Assembly: GCA_026770615.1 (NCBI GenBank)
Contig: MU631498.1
Span: 31,226 to 45,981, forward strand
Direction of reading: 5' to 3'
Source: Pavlovales sp. CCMP2436
Lineage: Eukaryota > Haptophyta > Pavlovophyceae > Pavlovales
Length of the DNA: 14,756 nt
Made by a program: the position numbers and the translations under genes. Shown piece after piece: positions 8,527 to 14,756 of this stretch. The notes under the pieces are model-generated. The model was not told the DNA's origin, searched no databases, and worked only from the letters and a program-made list of their open reading frames with translations. Numbering within the stretch: the stretch's first letter is position 1; every line of letters starts with the position of its first letter.

Positions 8527-8634
8527 AATGTTAAGGGGTTCGGGCTGGCGGTACGTTTCAAGTTCAAGTCAGGCTGATCTAAGCGCTCCGACGCAGGCTC
8601 CTACGCGCTACGCCGAAGTTGGGAGCTGGTAGAA

Positions 8635-9027
8635 GTGGTGGATGATGAGGAAGCCGAAAACAAAGCGCTGGAGTCGCTGCGCAACGCGGGGCCGCCCGAC
8701 AGTGCGCGAGCAAGCGAGTCCATTGGTGATCCCAGCGGTGACATATCGCTGGGAAGCGATGGGGTTTTGAATGTCGAGAACTCGTTTGCGCGTGCAGGGC
8801 GCGGGCCGCAGCGCGGGGGCGCGGTGGAAGGACTAATTGAAGAAGGTGCCGAAGGAGCCAAACCAGGCAACGCGAGGCCGTCCGGCCGAGCGCGAGCGAG
8901 CGAGTTCATTGGTGGTCTCACCGTCGGCGTGTCGCTAGGAAGCGACGATATTAGCGGCTCAGCTTGGTTCAACAGGTGTTGTTCAGTCACTGGTTTGGTC
9001 GACGTCAGGCTGAGGTCGAGCGATTGA
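8635..9027 (+). repeat. Diverged 186-bp direct repeat, phase-preserving
   Basis: Block 8690-8755 and block 8876-8941 share GCGCGAGC, AGCGAGT, CATTGGTG, TCGCT and GGAAGCGA in order, at a constant offset of 186 bp, which is 62 codons. On the plus strand both translate to a RASE-x-IG ... SLGSD peptide; on the minus strand both give SLPSD ... PM-x-SLARA. The plus frame has no ATG (its first possible start is GTG), and the minus frame also opens with GTG. I therefore call a repeat, not a gene. It may be an exon or coding remnant of a mobile element. Confidence 0.5.
8960..9005 (+). repeat. 46-bp dispersed repeat, copy 2 of 3
   Basis: Matches 13827-13872 at 42 of 46 positions; both are also preceded by AGCGGCT and followed by CAG, so the shared block between copies 2 and 3 is about 56 bp. 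Here it lies inside the open frame carrying the 186-bp repeats. Confidence 0.85.
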
Positions 9028-9047
9028 CCCAAACCCTCATGCACCAG

Positions 9048-9071
9048 CACTCACACCAAAGGGTGTGAGTG
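9048..9071. repeat. 10-bp perfect hairpin
   Basis: CACTCACACC (9048-9057) pairs with GGTGTGAGTG (9062-9071) across a 4-nt loop. It stands at the junction between the 186-bp repeat region and the GC-rich 91-bp repeat region. Function unknown. Confidence 0.6.
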
Positions 9072-9131
9072 TGTGCGCCCCGGCCCCAACGCCCCGCCTC
9101 GGCCGCGCCTCGGCCGCCGCAGCCCTGCCGT

Positions 9132-9222
9132 GGCGGCCGCAGGGAGCAGCATCCTCTTTGCAGCCTTGGTAGCCTTGAGTGGCGTCTCCGCGTGCAGCCC
9201 GCCGCCGCGCGCAGCAGCGCCC
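9132..9222. repeat. 91-bp direct repeat, copy 1
   Basis: Runs from GGCGGCCGCAGG to CAGCGCCC and matches 9337-9427 at 80 of 91 positions, ungapped, 205 bp apart. On the plus strand both copies read GSSI-x-x-x-ALVALSGVSAC, like a signal-peptide core; on the minus strand both read AETPLKATKA. The two minus-strand copies fall in different frames. I cannot tell which strand, if either, was once coding. Confidence 0.8.
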
Positions 9223-9244
9223 TCCGCAAGCGCGCGACGAACAT

Positions 9245-9303
9245 CCACTTGAGGACCCGAGTGAGACGGGTGGTCGAGAGGTGCAAGCGAGTACCTCAAG
9301 TGG
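9245..9303. repeat. Short inverted repeat between the 91-bp repeats
   Basis: TCCACTTGAGG near 9244-9254 is the inverted form of CCTCAAGTGGA near 9293-9303. The arms flank about 38 bp and lie between the two 91-bp copies, so the spacer of the duplication is itself a stem-loop. Confidence 0.55.
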
Positions 9304-9336
9304 ACAGCATCGTGACGCTGCGAGCGCGCACACTGC

Positions 9337-9427
9337 GGCGGCCGCAGGAAGCAGCATCGTCGTCGTAGCCTTGGTAGCCTTGAGCGGCGTCTCCGCGTGC
9401 TGCTCGCCACCGCGCGAAACAGCGCCC
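9337..9427. repeat. 91-bp direct repeat, copy 2
   Basis: Second copy of 9132-9222. Just beyond it the minus strand has an ATG at 9477 that would begin MMLVFATMLLLLSRAVTG, a signal-peptide-like start running into the repeat. The resulting 146-residue frame is very Ala/Cys/Arg-rich and has no recognisable domain. I mention it as a weak possibility and do not call a gene. Confidence 0.75.
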
Positions 9428-9565
9428 GTCACAGCACGTGACAGAAGCAATAGCATGGTGGCGAAGACCAACATCATGGTGGCGAGCCAGGCAGCGCCCC
9501 CCTCGGGGGGCGTAGTTGCAGCTGCACGCTCGCGCAGCACAGGGAGCTGCGGGGCTACGATGTCA

Positions 9566-9580
9566 ATGAGTTAAGGGAGT
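9566..9580 (+). repeat. Foldback terminal motif ATGAGTTAAGGGAGT, copy 2
   Basis: Identical to 8421-8435 and followed by TA. If it is a true terminus in the same orientation, the left end at 7433 could pair with either copy, so the ancestral element may have spanned 7433-9580 and included the GC-rich repeat region. Confidence 0.6.
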
Positions 9581-9892
9581 ACACTGATCAGTTCGTGCGG
9601 CGGGAACACGACTGGTCGAAAATTAAGTAGATCGACTAACAGGAAATTGTATAATTGGTATCGGGATATTACAAATCCAGAGCTCGCCCAATGAGCGAGG
9701 CTGATGACCCACGACACAAAATGCTGAAACCTGCAGCCAATCACAATTTACAATTGTTGCTTTCGAGCGATGACACCTGTTGGCCAGCTGCTGTTGGCCT
9801 TTTCCGAGCACACGGATTGCGTCATCATCCCCTCGTCGTCGAGTAAGATTGTAAAGCGCCCGCTTTTCATTAAAGTTTTTTAACGCCATTAG
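9581..9892. other. Intergenic DNA, no gene recognised
   Basis: Mixed-composition sequence. The minus open frame at 9623-9889 starts at a non-ATG codon and has no domain-like pattern. The only structure seen is the short palindrome AAAGCGCCCGCTTT at 9853-9866, related to one upstream of ftsH. Confidence 0.5.
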
Positions 9893-9964
9893 CTAATTCA
9901 CAATCTAAAAATCGCGTGCTAATTAATGATGTTAAATTGCAGAGACAGGAGTGTTAGTTGATCA

Positions 9965-10231
9965 CCTAACACTGAGTGTGTGTTACAGGGGATCGCGGGC
10001 AATAAGAAACCGTCGTGTTAAGAAATTGAGCCTCGTTTTTTTGCCTTTCAATAGTAATTTTAACCAAAATTTTACCATAGTTTGTATATAATTTGCCAAG
10101 AAACTCAGCCTCAGCCTCAAAACCCGTCGTTCGTATTGCCCGCGATCCCCTGTAGTTCTTAGCAAATACTCGCCGCAGCTAACACACAGTCAGCCGGCCG
10201 GGGCCCCACCTAACAAACAGTCAAGAGGGCC
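9965..10231 (+). repeat. 100-bp direct repeat, copy 1, interrupted by a MITE
   Basis: 9965-9985 joined to 10153-10231 equals the uninterrupted unit at 10456-10554, apart from scattered substitutions and a 1-2 base indel. The shared landmarks are CCTAACACTGAGTG, TTAGTT-x-TTAGC, CAGCTAACACACAGTC, CCGGCCGGG, CAGTCAA and AGGGCC. Confidence 0.85.
9986..10152 (-). mobile_element. MITE copy 2 (Tc1/mariner-type), 167 bp, inverted
   Basis: Begins CAGGGGATCGCGGGCAATAA and ends ATTGCCCGCGATCCCCTG, with TA on both sides (9984-9985 and 10153-10154). Its reverse complement matches the other two copies internally (TTGGCAAATTATATACAA, GAGGCTCAATTTCTTAACACGACGG), so it is inserted in the opposite orientation. 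The host sequence is a direct repeat whose other copy shows the unfilled site. Confidence 0.92.
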
Positions 10232-10455
10232 GAGTGTTAGAAAAGCGCCGATTTTAATTTTGTCGAATAAAAATAAAATTTGGATGAAAATCTTGATTAA
10301 AGCACCAGATAGCAATTTTACGGGGAACCAATGAGAATCCTTATGCGAACCAGCCACATAGAGTATTTAATTCCATTATTTTTCTATGTTCCTGGTTCTT
10401 AGCAGCCTGCTAATTGGCTTTCCACCTAACACTCAAACGGCTGACATCCTGGTCT

Positions 10456-10554
10456 CCTAACACTGAGTGGGTGTTAGTTGTTAGCTAACACTCTCAGCAG
10501 CTAACACACAGTCGACCGGCCGGGCCCCTAACCTAACACCCAGTCAAAAGGGCC
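10456..10554 (+). repeat. 100-bp direct repeat, copy 2 (empty site for MITE copy 2)
   Basis: Uninterrupted partner of 9965-9985 plus 10153-10231. Around the insertion point it reads GGTGTTAGTTGTTAGC with a single TA (10475-10476), where copy 1 has TA on both sides of the MITE. Confidence 0.88.
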
Positions 10555-10673
10555 TGCCGTTACATTTTGTTATTCGAACACACACTAAGATAACACCTAA
10601 CACTCCTATCTCTGTGAAATTGTGAATTAGTCGCGGCTTACAGATGTCTAGCCCTCAACTGGACAAAAGGCTA

Positions 10674-10838
10674 CAAGGGATTGCGGGCAATAAGAACGGC
10701 GCTTTTTTAAGCTGCGGCTGAGTTTCTTAGCAAATTACATACAAACAATGCTTACACTTGATTAAATTGCGTACAAACAATGCAAAAAAGAGGCTCAGTT
10801 TCTTAACACGACGGTATCTTATTGCCCGCGATCCCCTG
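10674..10838 (+). mobile_element. MITE copy 3 (Tc1/mariner-type), 165 bp
   Basis: Begins CAAGGGATTGCGGGCAATAA and ends TTATTGCCCGCGATCCCCTG, flanked by TA (10672-10673 and 10839-10840). Internal blocks TTTCTTAGCAAATTACATAC, CAATGCTTACA, ACAATGCAAAAAAGAGGCTC and CTTAACACGACGG match copy 1 in the same orientation. It lies 43 bp beyond the CTAACAC-rich element and about 430 bp before ftsH. Confidence 0.92.
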
Positions 10839-11011
10839 TACCTGGCTGACGCTTTCCTCAGCCGCAGCATCGAACTCGAAGGCCGGCTGCCAAGGGTAGC
10901 TAGTCACGTAGTAAGACTACAAAAACATCCAGAGTTAAAAGTTAGGCACGGGTAGCGTCATCTCCATGCTCCATCCCCTCCTCGTCGTCGTCTGAGATTA
11001 AAAAGAAAGGA

Positions 11012-11095
11012 TTTCTAGTTCGGACGTGTCCCCGGAAGAGGTCTCCCGGACGTGAGTCCAGGACCATCCTCGAGCACACAGATACCCCCCCCCCC
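11012..11095 (+). repeat. Degenerate dispersed repeat D, copy 2 of 3, upstream of ftsH
   Basis: Shares ordered blocks with 6404-6510 (TTCTAGTT, CCCCGG, TCCAGGA, CGAGCACAC followed by ATACC) and with about 14511-14560 (TCTAG, TGTCCCC, AGGTCTC, GGAC). It ends some 170 bp before the ftsH start, so it may contribute to that promoter or be a chance element remnant there. A C12-13 run follows at 11085-11097. Confidence 0.4.
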
Positions 11096-11139
11096 TGAGC
11101 CTGGTTACTCAGGGAGCCCCTTTTACAAATTCGACTTTT

Positions 11140-11195
11140 GCCCCGATTCGAACATGAGACCTGCAAGTGTCGGCCACTTGGTTGTCCCCACAGAT
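11140..11195 (-). ncRNA. tRNA-like remnant (possible SINE or tRNA pseudogene)
   Basis: On the minus strand TGTTCGAATCG (plus 11144-11154) closely resembles a pol III B box / T-loop, and TGGCCGA upstream (plus 11170-11176) resembles the start of an A box. Only about 22 bp separate the two box starts, against some 44 in a normal tRNA, and no acceptor stem closes. It is therefore not a working tRNA; a truncated tRNA-derived retroposon is the best reading. Confidence 0.3.
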
Positions 11196-11197
11196 TT

Positions 11198-11213
11198 AAA
11201 AGCGCTCGCTTTT
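11198..11213. promoter_or_regulatory. AAAAGCG-CT-CGCTTTT palindrome upstream of ftsH
   Basis: The arms AAAAGCG and CGCTTTT are perfect inverted repeats around two bases and lie 54-69 bp before the ftsH ATG. The surrounding 27 bp (from AGATT to ATTA) match 9846-9872 at 23 positions. Its place just ahead of a gene suggests a regulatory site, but the second copy is not next to a gene I can see, so it may instead be a repeat fragment. Confidence 0.35.
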
Positions 11214-11266
11214 GATTATTTAATTTCAATTTGGCTGGCGCGGCGTCCACAATTTTGTCAAGCACC

Positions 11267-13339
11267 ATGATCTCGCTGCTCGTGGGCGCGGCGCTCCTCA
11301 GCCAAGGCTACTCCGCCTTCGGGGTCCGCACTCCTTCGATACTCTCCACACACACCGTCGCCGCTCGGCACCCGCTCTCCGCCGCGTGGGCACCCCCGCT
11401 CGGCCGGCGCGCGATCGTCATGAAGGACGGGAACGAGCCGGAGAAGAACCCCCCGCTCGACGTGGGACGCGTCGTTTCCGGCATCGTCACGCTCGGCCTC
11501 CTGGGCTCCGTCGCGCTCAATTTTCTCTCTCCGCCGCTGCCCCCGGTGCCGGTCATCGCCTACTCGGCCCTGGTCAAGGAGATCAAGCAGAAGGAGGTCT
11601 CCGAGGTATTCTTCCTGCCGACTGACCGCGAGGTGGTCGTGCGCACAAAGGACGACCTCGCGCAGCGCGTCGCCATCTTCCCCACCGCGCAACCGGAGCT
11701 TGTCTCGCTTCTAGAGGCCAACGAGGTGCCGTTCGCGGTCGCACCCGCGGAGACGCAGAACTTCCTGTCGCAGGCGTTCGGCCTCCTGCTGAACCTCGCG
11801 TTCCCGCTCTTCCTGCTCGCGCAGCTCTTCGGCGTCCGTATCGGCGGCGGTGGCGCGGGCGGCCCCGGCGGCCGCAGCGGCGGCCCAATGGACATGATTC
11901 AGCAGCTGGGCAAGTCCAAGAGCACGGTGCAGCTCGAGTCGAACACGGGAACAACTTTCGCCGACGTGGCAGGCTGCGACGGCTCCAAGCTCGAGCTGCG
12001 CGAGGTCGTCGACTTCCTCAAGACGCCGGGCAAGTTCGCCGCCGTCGGTGCCCGCGCACCGCGCGGCGTGCTCCTTGAGGGCCCCCCTGGCACTGGCAAG
12101 ACGCTTTTGGCACGCGCGGTAGCGGGCGAGGCGGGCGTCGGCTTCATCTCGGCATCTGGCTCCGAATTCGTTGAGATGTTCGTGGGCGTCGGAGCGTCGC
12201 GCATCCGTGACCTCTTCAAGCAGGCCAAGGACAACTCGCCTTGCATCATTTTCATCGACGAGATCGACGCGATCGGAAGGAGCCGCGGTGGCGGCGGCAC
12301 CTCGGGCGGTGGTAACGACGAGCGCGAGCAGACGCTCAACCAGATCCTCACAGAGATGGACGGGTTCGCAAACGCGGCGGGAGTCGTGGTGATCGCCGCC
12401 ACCAACCGTGCGGACGTGCTCGACTCGGCCCTCCTCCGCCCCGGCCGCTTCGACCGTCGTGTGCCCGTTGAGCTGCCCGACCGCGATGGACGGCTTGCGA
12501 TCCTACATGTGCACGCGCGCGACAAGCCGATCGGCGCGGACGTCGACCTCGAGCTGGTCGCCGCGCGCACCACTGGGTTCTCCGGCGCTTCGCTTGCCAA
12601 CCTGCTCAACGAGGCGGCAATTGTCACCGCGCGCCGCGACAAGACGGAGCTCACTATGGCAGAGATCGAGTACGCGCTCGACAGGCTGACGGTCGGCCTC
12701 GAGAAGCGCACGGGCATGACCTCCGACAAGCGCAAGCGCCTCGTCGCCTACCACGAGGCCGGCCACGCCATCCTGGGCGCACTCACCCCCAACTTCGATG
12801 CGGTGGGCAAGGTCACAATCGTGCCGCGCTCGGGCGGCGCCGGCGGCTTCACGCTGTTCGTCCCGTCCGACGAGCGGCAGGACTCTGGCCTCTACTCGCG
12901 CAAGTACCTCGAGGCCCAGCTCCAGGTCGCGCTCGGCGGGCGCGTGGCGGAGGAGCTAGTGTACGGCATGGAGGAGGTGACCACGGGCGCCTCTTCCGAC
13001 CTGCAGCGCGTCGCAGACGTCGCGCGCCGCATGGTCACGCAATGGGGCTTCGCCACCGACGCGCTAGGCTCAACGGCCTGGGAGTCGCCTGGGGGCACCG
13101 GCTTCAACACGCCCAAGATGGCCTCCGAAGCCACACAGGAGCGGATCGACCTCGCGGTCGAGGAGATCGTGCGCAGCGCCTACAGCTCGTGCAAGAAGAC
13201 GCTCACTGAGAACCGCGCCCTGCTCGACAAGCTCACCGATGTCCTCATCGAGCGCGAGACGGTCGGCAATGACGAGCTGATGCAGCTCGTGAAGGAGTAC
13301 GCCGTCGCCGCGCCGACCAAGGCGGCTCCCATGTATTGA
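11267..13339 (+). CDS. ftsH: ATP-dependent zinc metalloprotease FtsH, plastid-targeted
   Basis: An intact, intronless 690-residue protein. FtsH is a membrane-anchored hexameric AAA+ protease that unfolds and degrades membrane proteins; in plastids it removes damaged photosystem II subunits at the thylakoid. The start is ATG 11267 (CACCATGA). Residues 1-17 are a signal peptide ending YSA|F, the ASAF-type junction of complex red plastids, followed by an Arg/Ser/Thr-rich transit peptide to about residue 50. Transmembrane segments lie near 69-88 and 167-189, around the small FtsH extracellular-type domain (about 95-160). The AAA module has Walker A GPPGTGKT (272-279), pore loop FVGVGA (305-310), Walker [10 protein letters not shown] (326-334) and RPGRFDRR with arginine fingers R391 and R394. 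The protease domain has the zinc site HEAGH (496-500) and the third ligand D578 (ASSDLQ). All catalytic residues are present. It stands alone, after repeat-rich DNA. Confidence 0.96.
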   Translation: MISLLVGAALLSQGYSAFGVRTPSILSTHTVAARHPLSAAWAPPLGRRAIVMKDGNEPEKNPPLDVGRVVSGIVTLGLLGSVALNFLSPPLPPVPVIAYSALVKEIKQKEVSEVFFLPTDREVVVRTKDDLAQRVAIFPTAQPELVSLLEANEVPFAVAPAETQNFLSQAFGLLLNLAFPLFLLAQLFGVRIGGGGAGGPGGRSGGPMDMIQQLGKSKSTVQLESNTGTTFADVAGCDGSKLELREVVDFLKTPGKFAAVGARAPRGVLLEGPPGTGKTLLARAVAGEAGVGFISASGSEFVEMFVGVGASRIRDLFKQAKDNSPCIIFIDEIDAIGRSRGGGGTSGGGNDEREQTLNQILTEMDGFANAAGVVVIAATNRADVLDSALLRPGRFDRRVPVELPDRDGRLAILHVHARDKPIGADVDLELVAARTTGFSGASLANLLNEAAIVTARRDKTELTMAEIEYALDRLTVGLEKRTGMTSDKRKRLVAYHEAGHAILGALTPNFDAVGKVTIVPRSGGAGGFTLFVPSDERQDSGLYSRKYLEAQLQVALGGRVAEELVYGMEEVTTGASSDLQRVADVARRMVTQWGFATDALGSTAWESPGGTGFNTPKMASEATQERIDLAVEEIVRSAYSSCKKTLTENRALLDKLTDVLIERETVGNDELMQLVKEYAVAAPTKAAPMY

Positions 13340-13819
13340 GTACCCAATTGATCGTTGAATCGCGCCTAGTGCCGTGGCCTCGGCTGCACCTGCCAGATAG
13401 TGCCAGGCAACAGTCATACTTGTATAACACACTCGATGTTGCATACATATTTGTGGCGGCATATATTTAAATATTATTAGGCCTACCTCTATGCACGTTT
13501 ACGTACTTTAACTTAGTTGTTGAAGTTGTATTAGCGATACATAATAATAATAGCAGGTGGAACTAAGTATATCAGCAAATTTAAAAGACTTTTTAATTAT
13601 CACCGCCGGGCGCTGCCGACTACGTCAAGGCGATCATGCCGAAGGCCGAGCACGAGTAGAGCGCGGTTCGGTTGTGAGAGGGGCAGTTGCAGCGGTAGAG
13701 GTCGAACGGCAGTCCAGCCTGAGTAATTGTGGCATTTAATTATAATAATAGTGAATACTAATACTACCATATTGGTTTACAGCGCAAGCACTTGCATGTA
13801 TTGGCATTTATTCATCATA
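13340..13819. other. ftsH 3' flank with TAA-repeat tracts
   Basis: AT-rich sequence with no gene supported; the ftsH 3' untranslated region should fall here. TAATAATAAT-type tracts occur at about 13540-13553 and 13739-13750, and again at 13955-13971, at spacings of about 200 bp. The second and third tracts share flanks (CATTTAAT before, GAATACTAATAC or GAGTAATACTAATA after), which suggests a diverged duplication or two retroposon tails. Confidence 0.45.
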
Positions 13820-13826
13820 AGCGGCT

Positions 13827-13872
13827 CAGCATGGTTCAACAGGTGGTGTTCACTCACTGATTTGGTCGACGT
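13827..13872 (+). repeat. 46-bp dispersed repeat, copy 3 of 3
   Basis: The best-preserved member by comparison with both other copies (42/46 to copy 2, 40/46 to copy 1). About 80 bp downstream is a (TAA)n tract at 13955-13971, so the whole of 13820-13971 could be one short retroposon with a simple-repeat tail. The other copies lack such a tail. Confidence 0.85.
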
Positions 13873-13954
13873 CAGACGTTAGTCCTGACAGCAGGGGTGT
13901 TGGTAGAGGTAAGATTGGAGACGAACTCGTAGCAGGCGCCACAGGTGAGCCATT

Positions 13955-13971
13955 TAATAATAATAATAATA
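13955..13971 (+). repeat. (TAA)n microsatellite
   Basis: Five to six TAA units. Simple TAA tails are known at the 3' ends of some non-LTR retroposons, and this one follows the 46-bp repeat on the same strand. Confidence 0.75.
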
Positions 13972-14030
13972 TTGAGTAATACTAATAATATAAAGGCATG
14001 TTTGCAAAAGAAACGTGATAGTTGATCCGC

Positions 14031-14224
14031 CAGGGGTATAGAGGGGTGTTGGGTTCACCAGTAAAATCATGCTTGTCCGACCGAGAGATTTTCAAATGAT
14101 ATTCAAATCCTGATTGCGCCTGGGACCATTTTCAAATACAGAAAATGAATTTCGAAATTCAGTCGGTCGGACAAGCATCGAATATTGGCGATATGCATGT
14201 ACCCAACCCCCTCTCCCTGGCGAG
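14031..14224. mobile_element. 194-bp hairpin element with flanking direct repeats
   Basis: The inner arms ATGCTTGTCCGACCGA (14069-14084) and TCGGTCGGACAAGCAT (14162-14177) are perfect inverted repeats. Outer arms also pair imperfectly (AGGGGTGTTGGGT at 14042 with ACCCAACCCCCT at 14201, and CGCCAGGG with CCCTGGCG). The 11-mer AGTTGATCCGC occurs on both sides, at 14020-14030 and 14225-14235. This looks like a MITE with a target duplication of 8 to 11 bp, which would suit hAT-like (8 bp) or Mutator-like (9-11 bp) insertion. The exact ends are ambiguous, because the outer inverted arms overlap the left direct repeat. Confidence 0.7.
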
Positions 14225-14505
14225 AGTTGATCCGCATAAATGCGCAAGCACGCTCACTTTGCATGAACACTTTAATTGGAACATTCTTATCATTTAACGA
14301 TTATTTTCCAGCGCAAGTCGGGGGACGTTACAAGAGCTATTATTTTTTAAAAGCAAGCCCTCTTGCCTGCTTTCTCGACGCCAAATAAGTCGGGCAGCCG
14401 TTGAGCCGACACTCGCCCGGTAACACCTAAAATTAATATAAAAAAGAAATAGAGCAGACGGTTAAAGATATCATAGACGAGGCGGATAGAGAGAGCTCTG
14501 TGTAA
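14225..14505. other. AT-rich intergenic DNA
   Basis: No gene, long repeat or RNA seen. The open frame at 14185-14388 begins inside the hairpin element and has no recognisable pattern. Confidence 0.45.
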
Positions 14506-14585
14506 ATATCTAGAAATACCTCTGTCCCCTAACAGGTCTCAACAGGACCCAAGCGTTGAAAAACACTCGGATCAAGAGACCTTAT
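14506..14585 (+). repeat. Degenerate dispersed repeat D, copy 3 of 3
   Basis: TAAATATCTA and GCGTTGAAAAA are shared with copy 1, and TCTAG, TGTCCCC, AGGTCTC and AGGAC with copy 2, in consistent order. Too diverged to define edges. Confidence 0.35.
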
Positions 14586-14656
14586 CTTTAAAAGTCAGGT
14601 GGAAGGACTAGGAAGTATAAACATAAAATGACGTGCGCTCATGCGCAGCTCGCCCA

Positions 14657-14684
14657 GCCGCCTCGTTCTAATAACGAGGGCGGC
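14657..14684. repeat. GC-rich hairpin near the window end
   Basis: GCCGCCTCGTT (14657-14667) pairs with AACGAGGGCGGC (14673-14684) with one bulged base and a 5-nt loop. A second small stem (CCTGG/CCAGG) follows near 14695-14711. It could belong to a structured RNA or to a repeat cut off by the window edge. Confidence 0.5.
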
Positions 14685-14756
14685 AATCGCCCACCCCTGG
14701 TCTAGTCCCAGGCGGCAGATGACTCAATAATCCAACACTTATCTTCTTTGAGGGGG

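Larger units (their letters stand above)
9893..10630. mobile_element. Non-autonomous element rich in CTAACAC motifs, with terminal inverted repeats
   Basis: The outer ends are CTAATTCACAAT (9893-9904) and its inverted form ATTGTGAATTAG (10619-10630). Inside them, AGAGACAGGAGTGTTAG (about 9941-9957) is mirrored by CTAACACTCCTATCTCT (about 10598-10614), with an indel of some 30 bp between the two blocks on the left. The motif CTAACAC or its inverse GTGTTAG occurs about ten times within, like the subterminal transposase-binding repeats of some DNA transposons. A 100-bp direct repeat lies inside, its first copy interrupted by MITE copy 2. No coding capacity and no clear target duplication were seen, so the superfamily is open. 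Confidence 0.65.

Noticed and set aside
9037..9477. Small secreted-protein gene on the minus strand
   Set aside because: The leader is attractive, but the rest is Ala/Cys/Arg-rich, crosses the 91-bp repeats in inconsistent frames and has no relatives I know. Kept as a finding only.
9960..10600. CRISPR array, because of the recurring CTAACAC motifs
   Set aside because: The motifs are short, occur in both orientations, are unevenly spaced and lie in eukaryotic DNA without cas genes.
1..14756. Bacterial or organellar origin of the window
   Set aside because: The bipartite plastid presequence, long non-coding stretches, MITEs and lack of operons or ribosome binding sites all point to a nuclear genome.

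Overview
The window looks like nuclear DNA of a photosynthetic eukaryote with a secondary, red-algal-type plastid. A haptophyte is my first guess; a stramenopile such as a pelagophyte is possible. The clue is the FtsH protease gene at the right end. Its protein opens with a signal peptide, has a Y-S-A-F junction, and continues into an Arg/Ser/Thr-rich stretch, which is the bipartite plastid presequence with the ASAF-type motif. Coding regions are GC-rich and intronless, most intergenic DNA is AT-rich, and there are no bacterial operons or ribosome binding sites.

Layout. 1-40 is C-rich low-complexity sequence, possibly a contig edge. 109-2121 is a protein-coding relic broken by three one-base shifts and one in-frame stop; its C-terminal part reads as a chromodomain followed by two Tudor/SH3-like segments. 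2122-4193 is AT-rich and has no gene I can support. 4194-5048 is an intact 2-oxoglutarate/Fe(II) dioxygenase of the prolyl-4-hydroxylase type. 5049-11197 is about 6 kb with no convincing gene, made largely of repeats and non-autonomous mobile elements. 11267-13339 encodes a 690-residue plastid-targeted FtsH metalloprotease. 13340-14756 is AT-rich with more dispersed repeats.

The repeat-rich middle is the most interesting part. It holds three copies (6720-6884, 9986-10152, 10674-10838) of a 165-167 bp terminal-inverted-repeat element that begins CAGGGG and is flanked by TA, so a Tc1/mariner-type MITE family. It holds a 1,004 bp near-palindrome (7433-8436, arms of about 450 bp) whose terminus recurs at 9566-9580. 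It also holds an element at 9893-10630 packed with CTAACAC motifs. That element contains a 100 bp direct repeat; one copy is interrupted by a MITE and the other is its empty site, so the insertion and its TA target can be read within the window. Other dispersed families are a 46 bp repeat in three copies, a 62 bp repeat in two inverted copies, a degenerate repeat in three copies (one upstream of ftsH) and a 194 bp hairpin element near the right end.

The two intact genes do not form a pathway; they are independent nuclear genes separated by transposon-derived DNA. All similarity counts were made by eye and all family calls rest on motif recognition.
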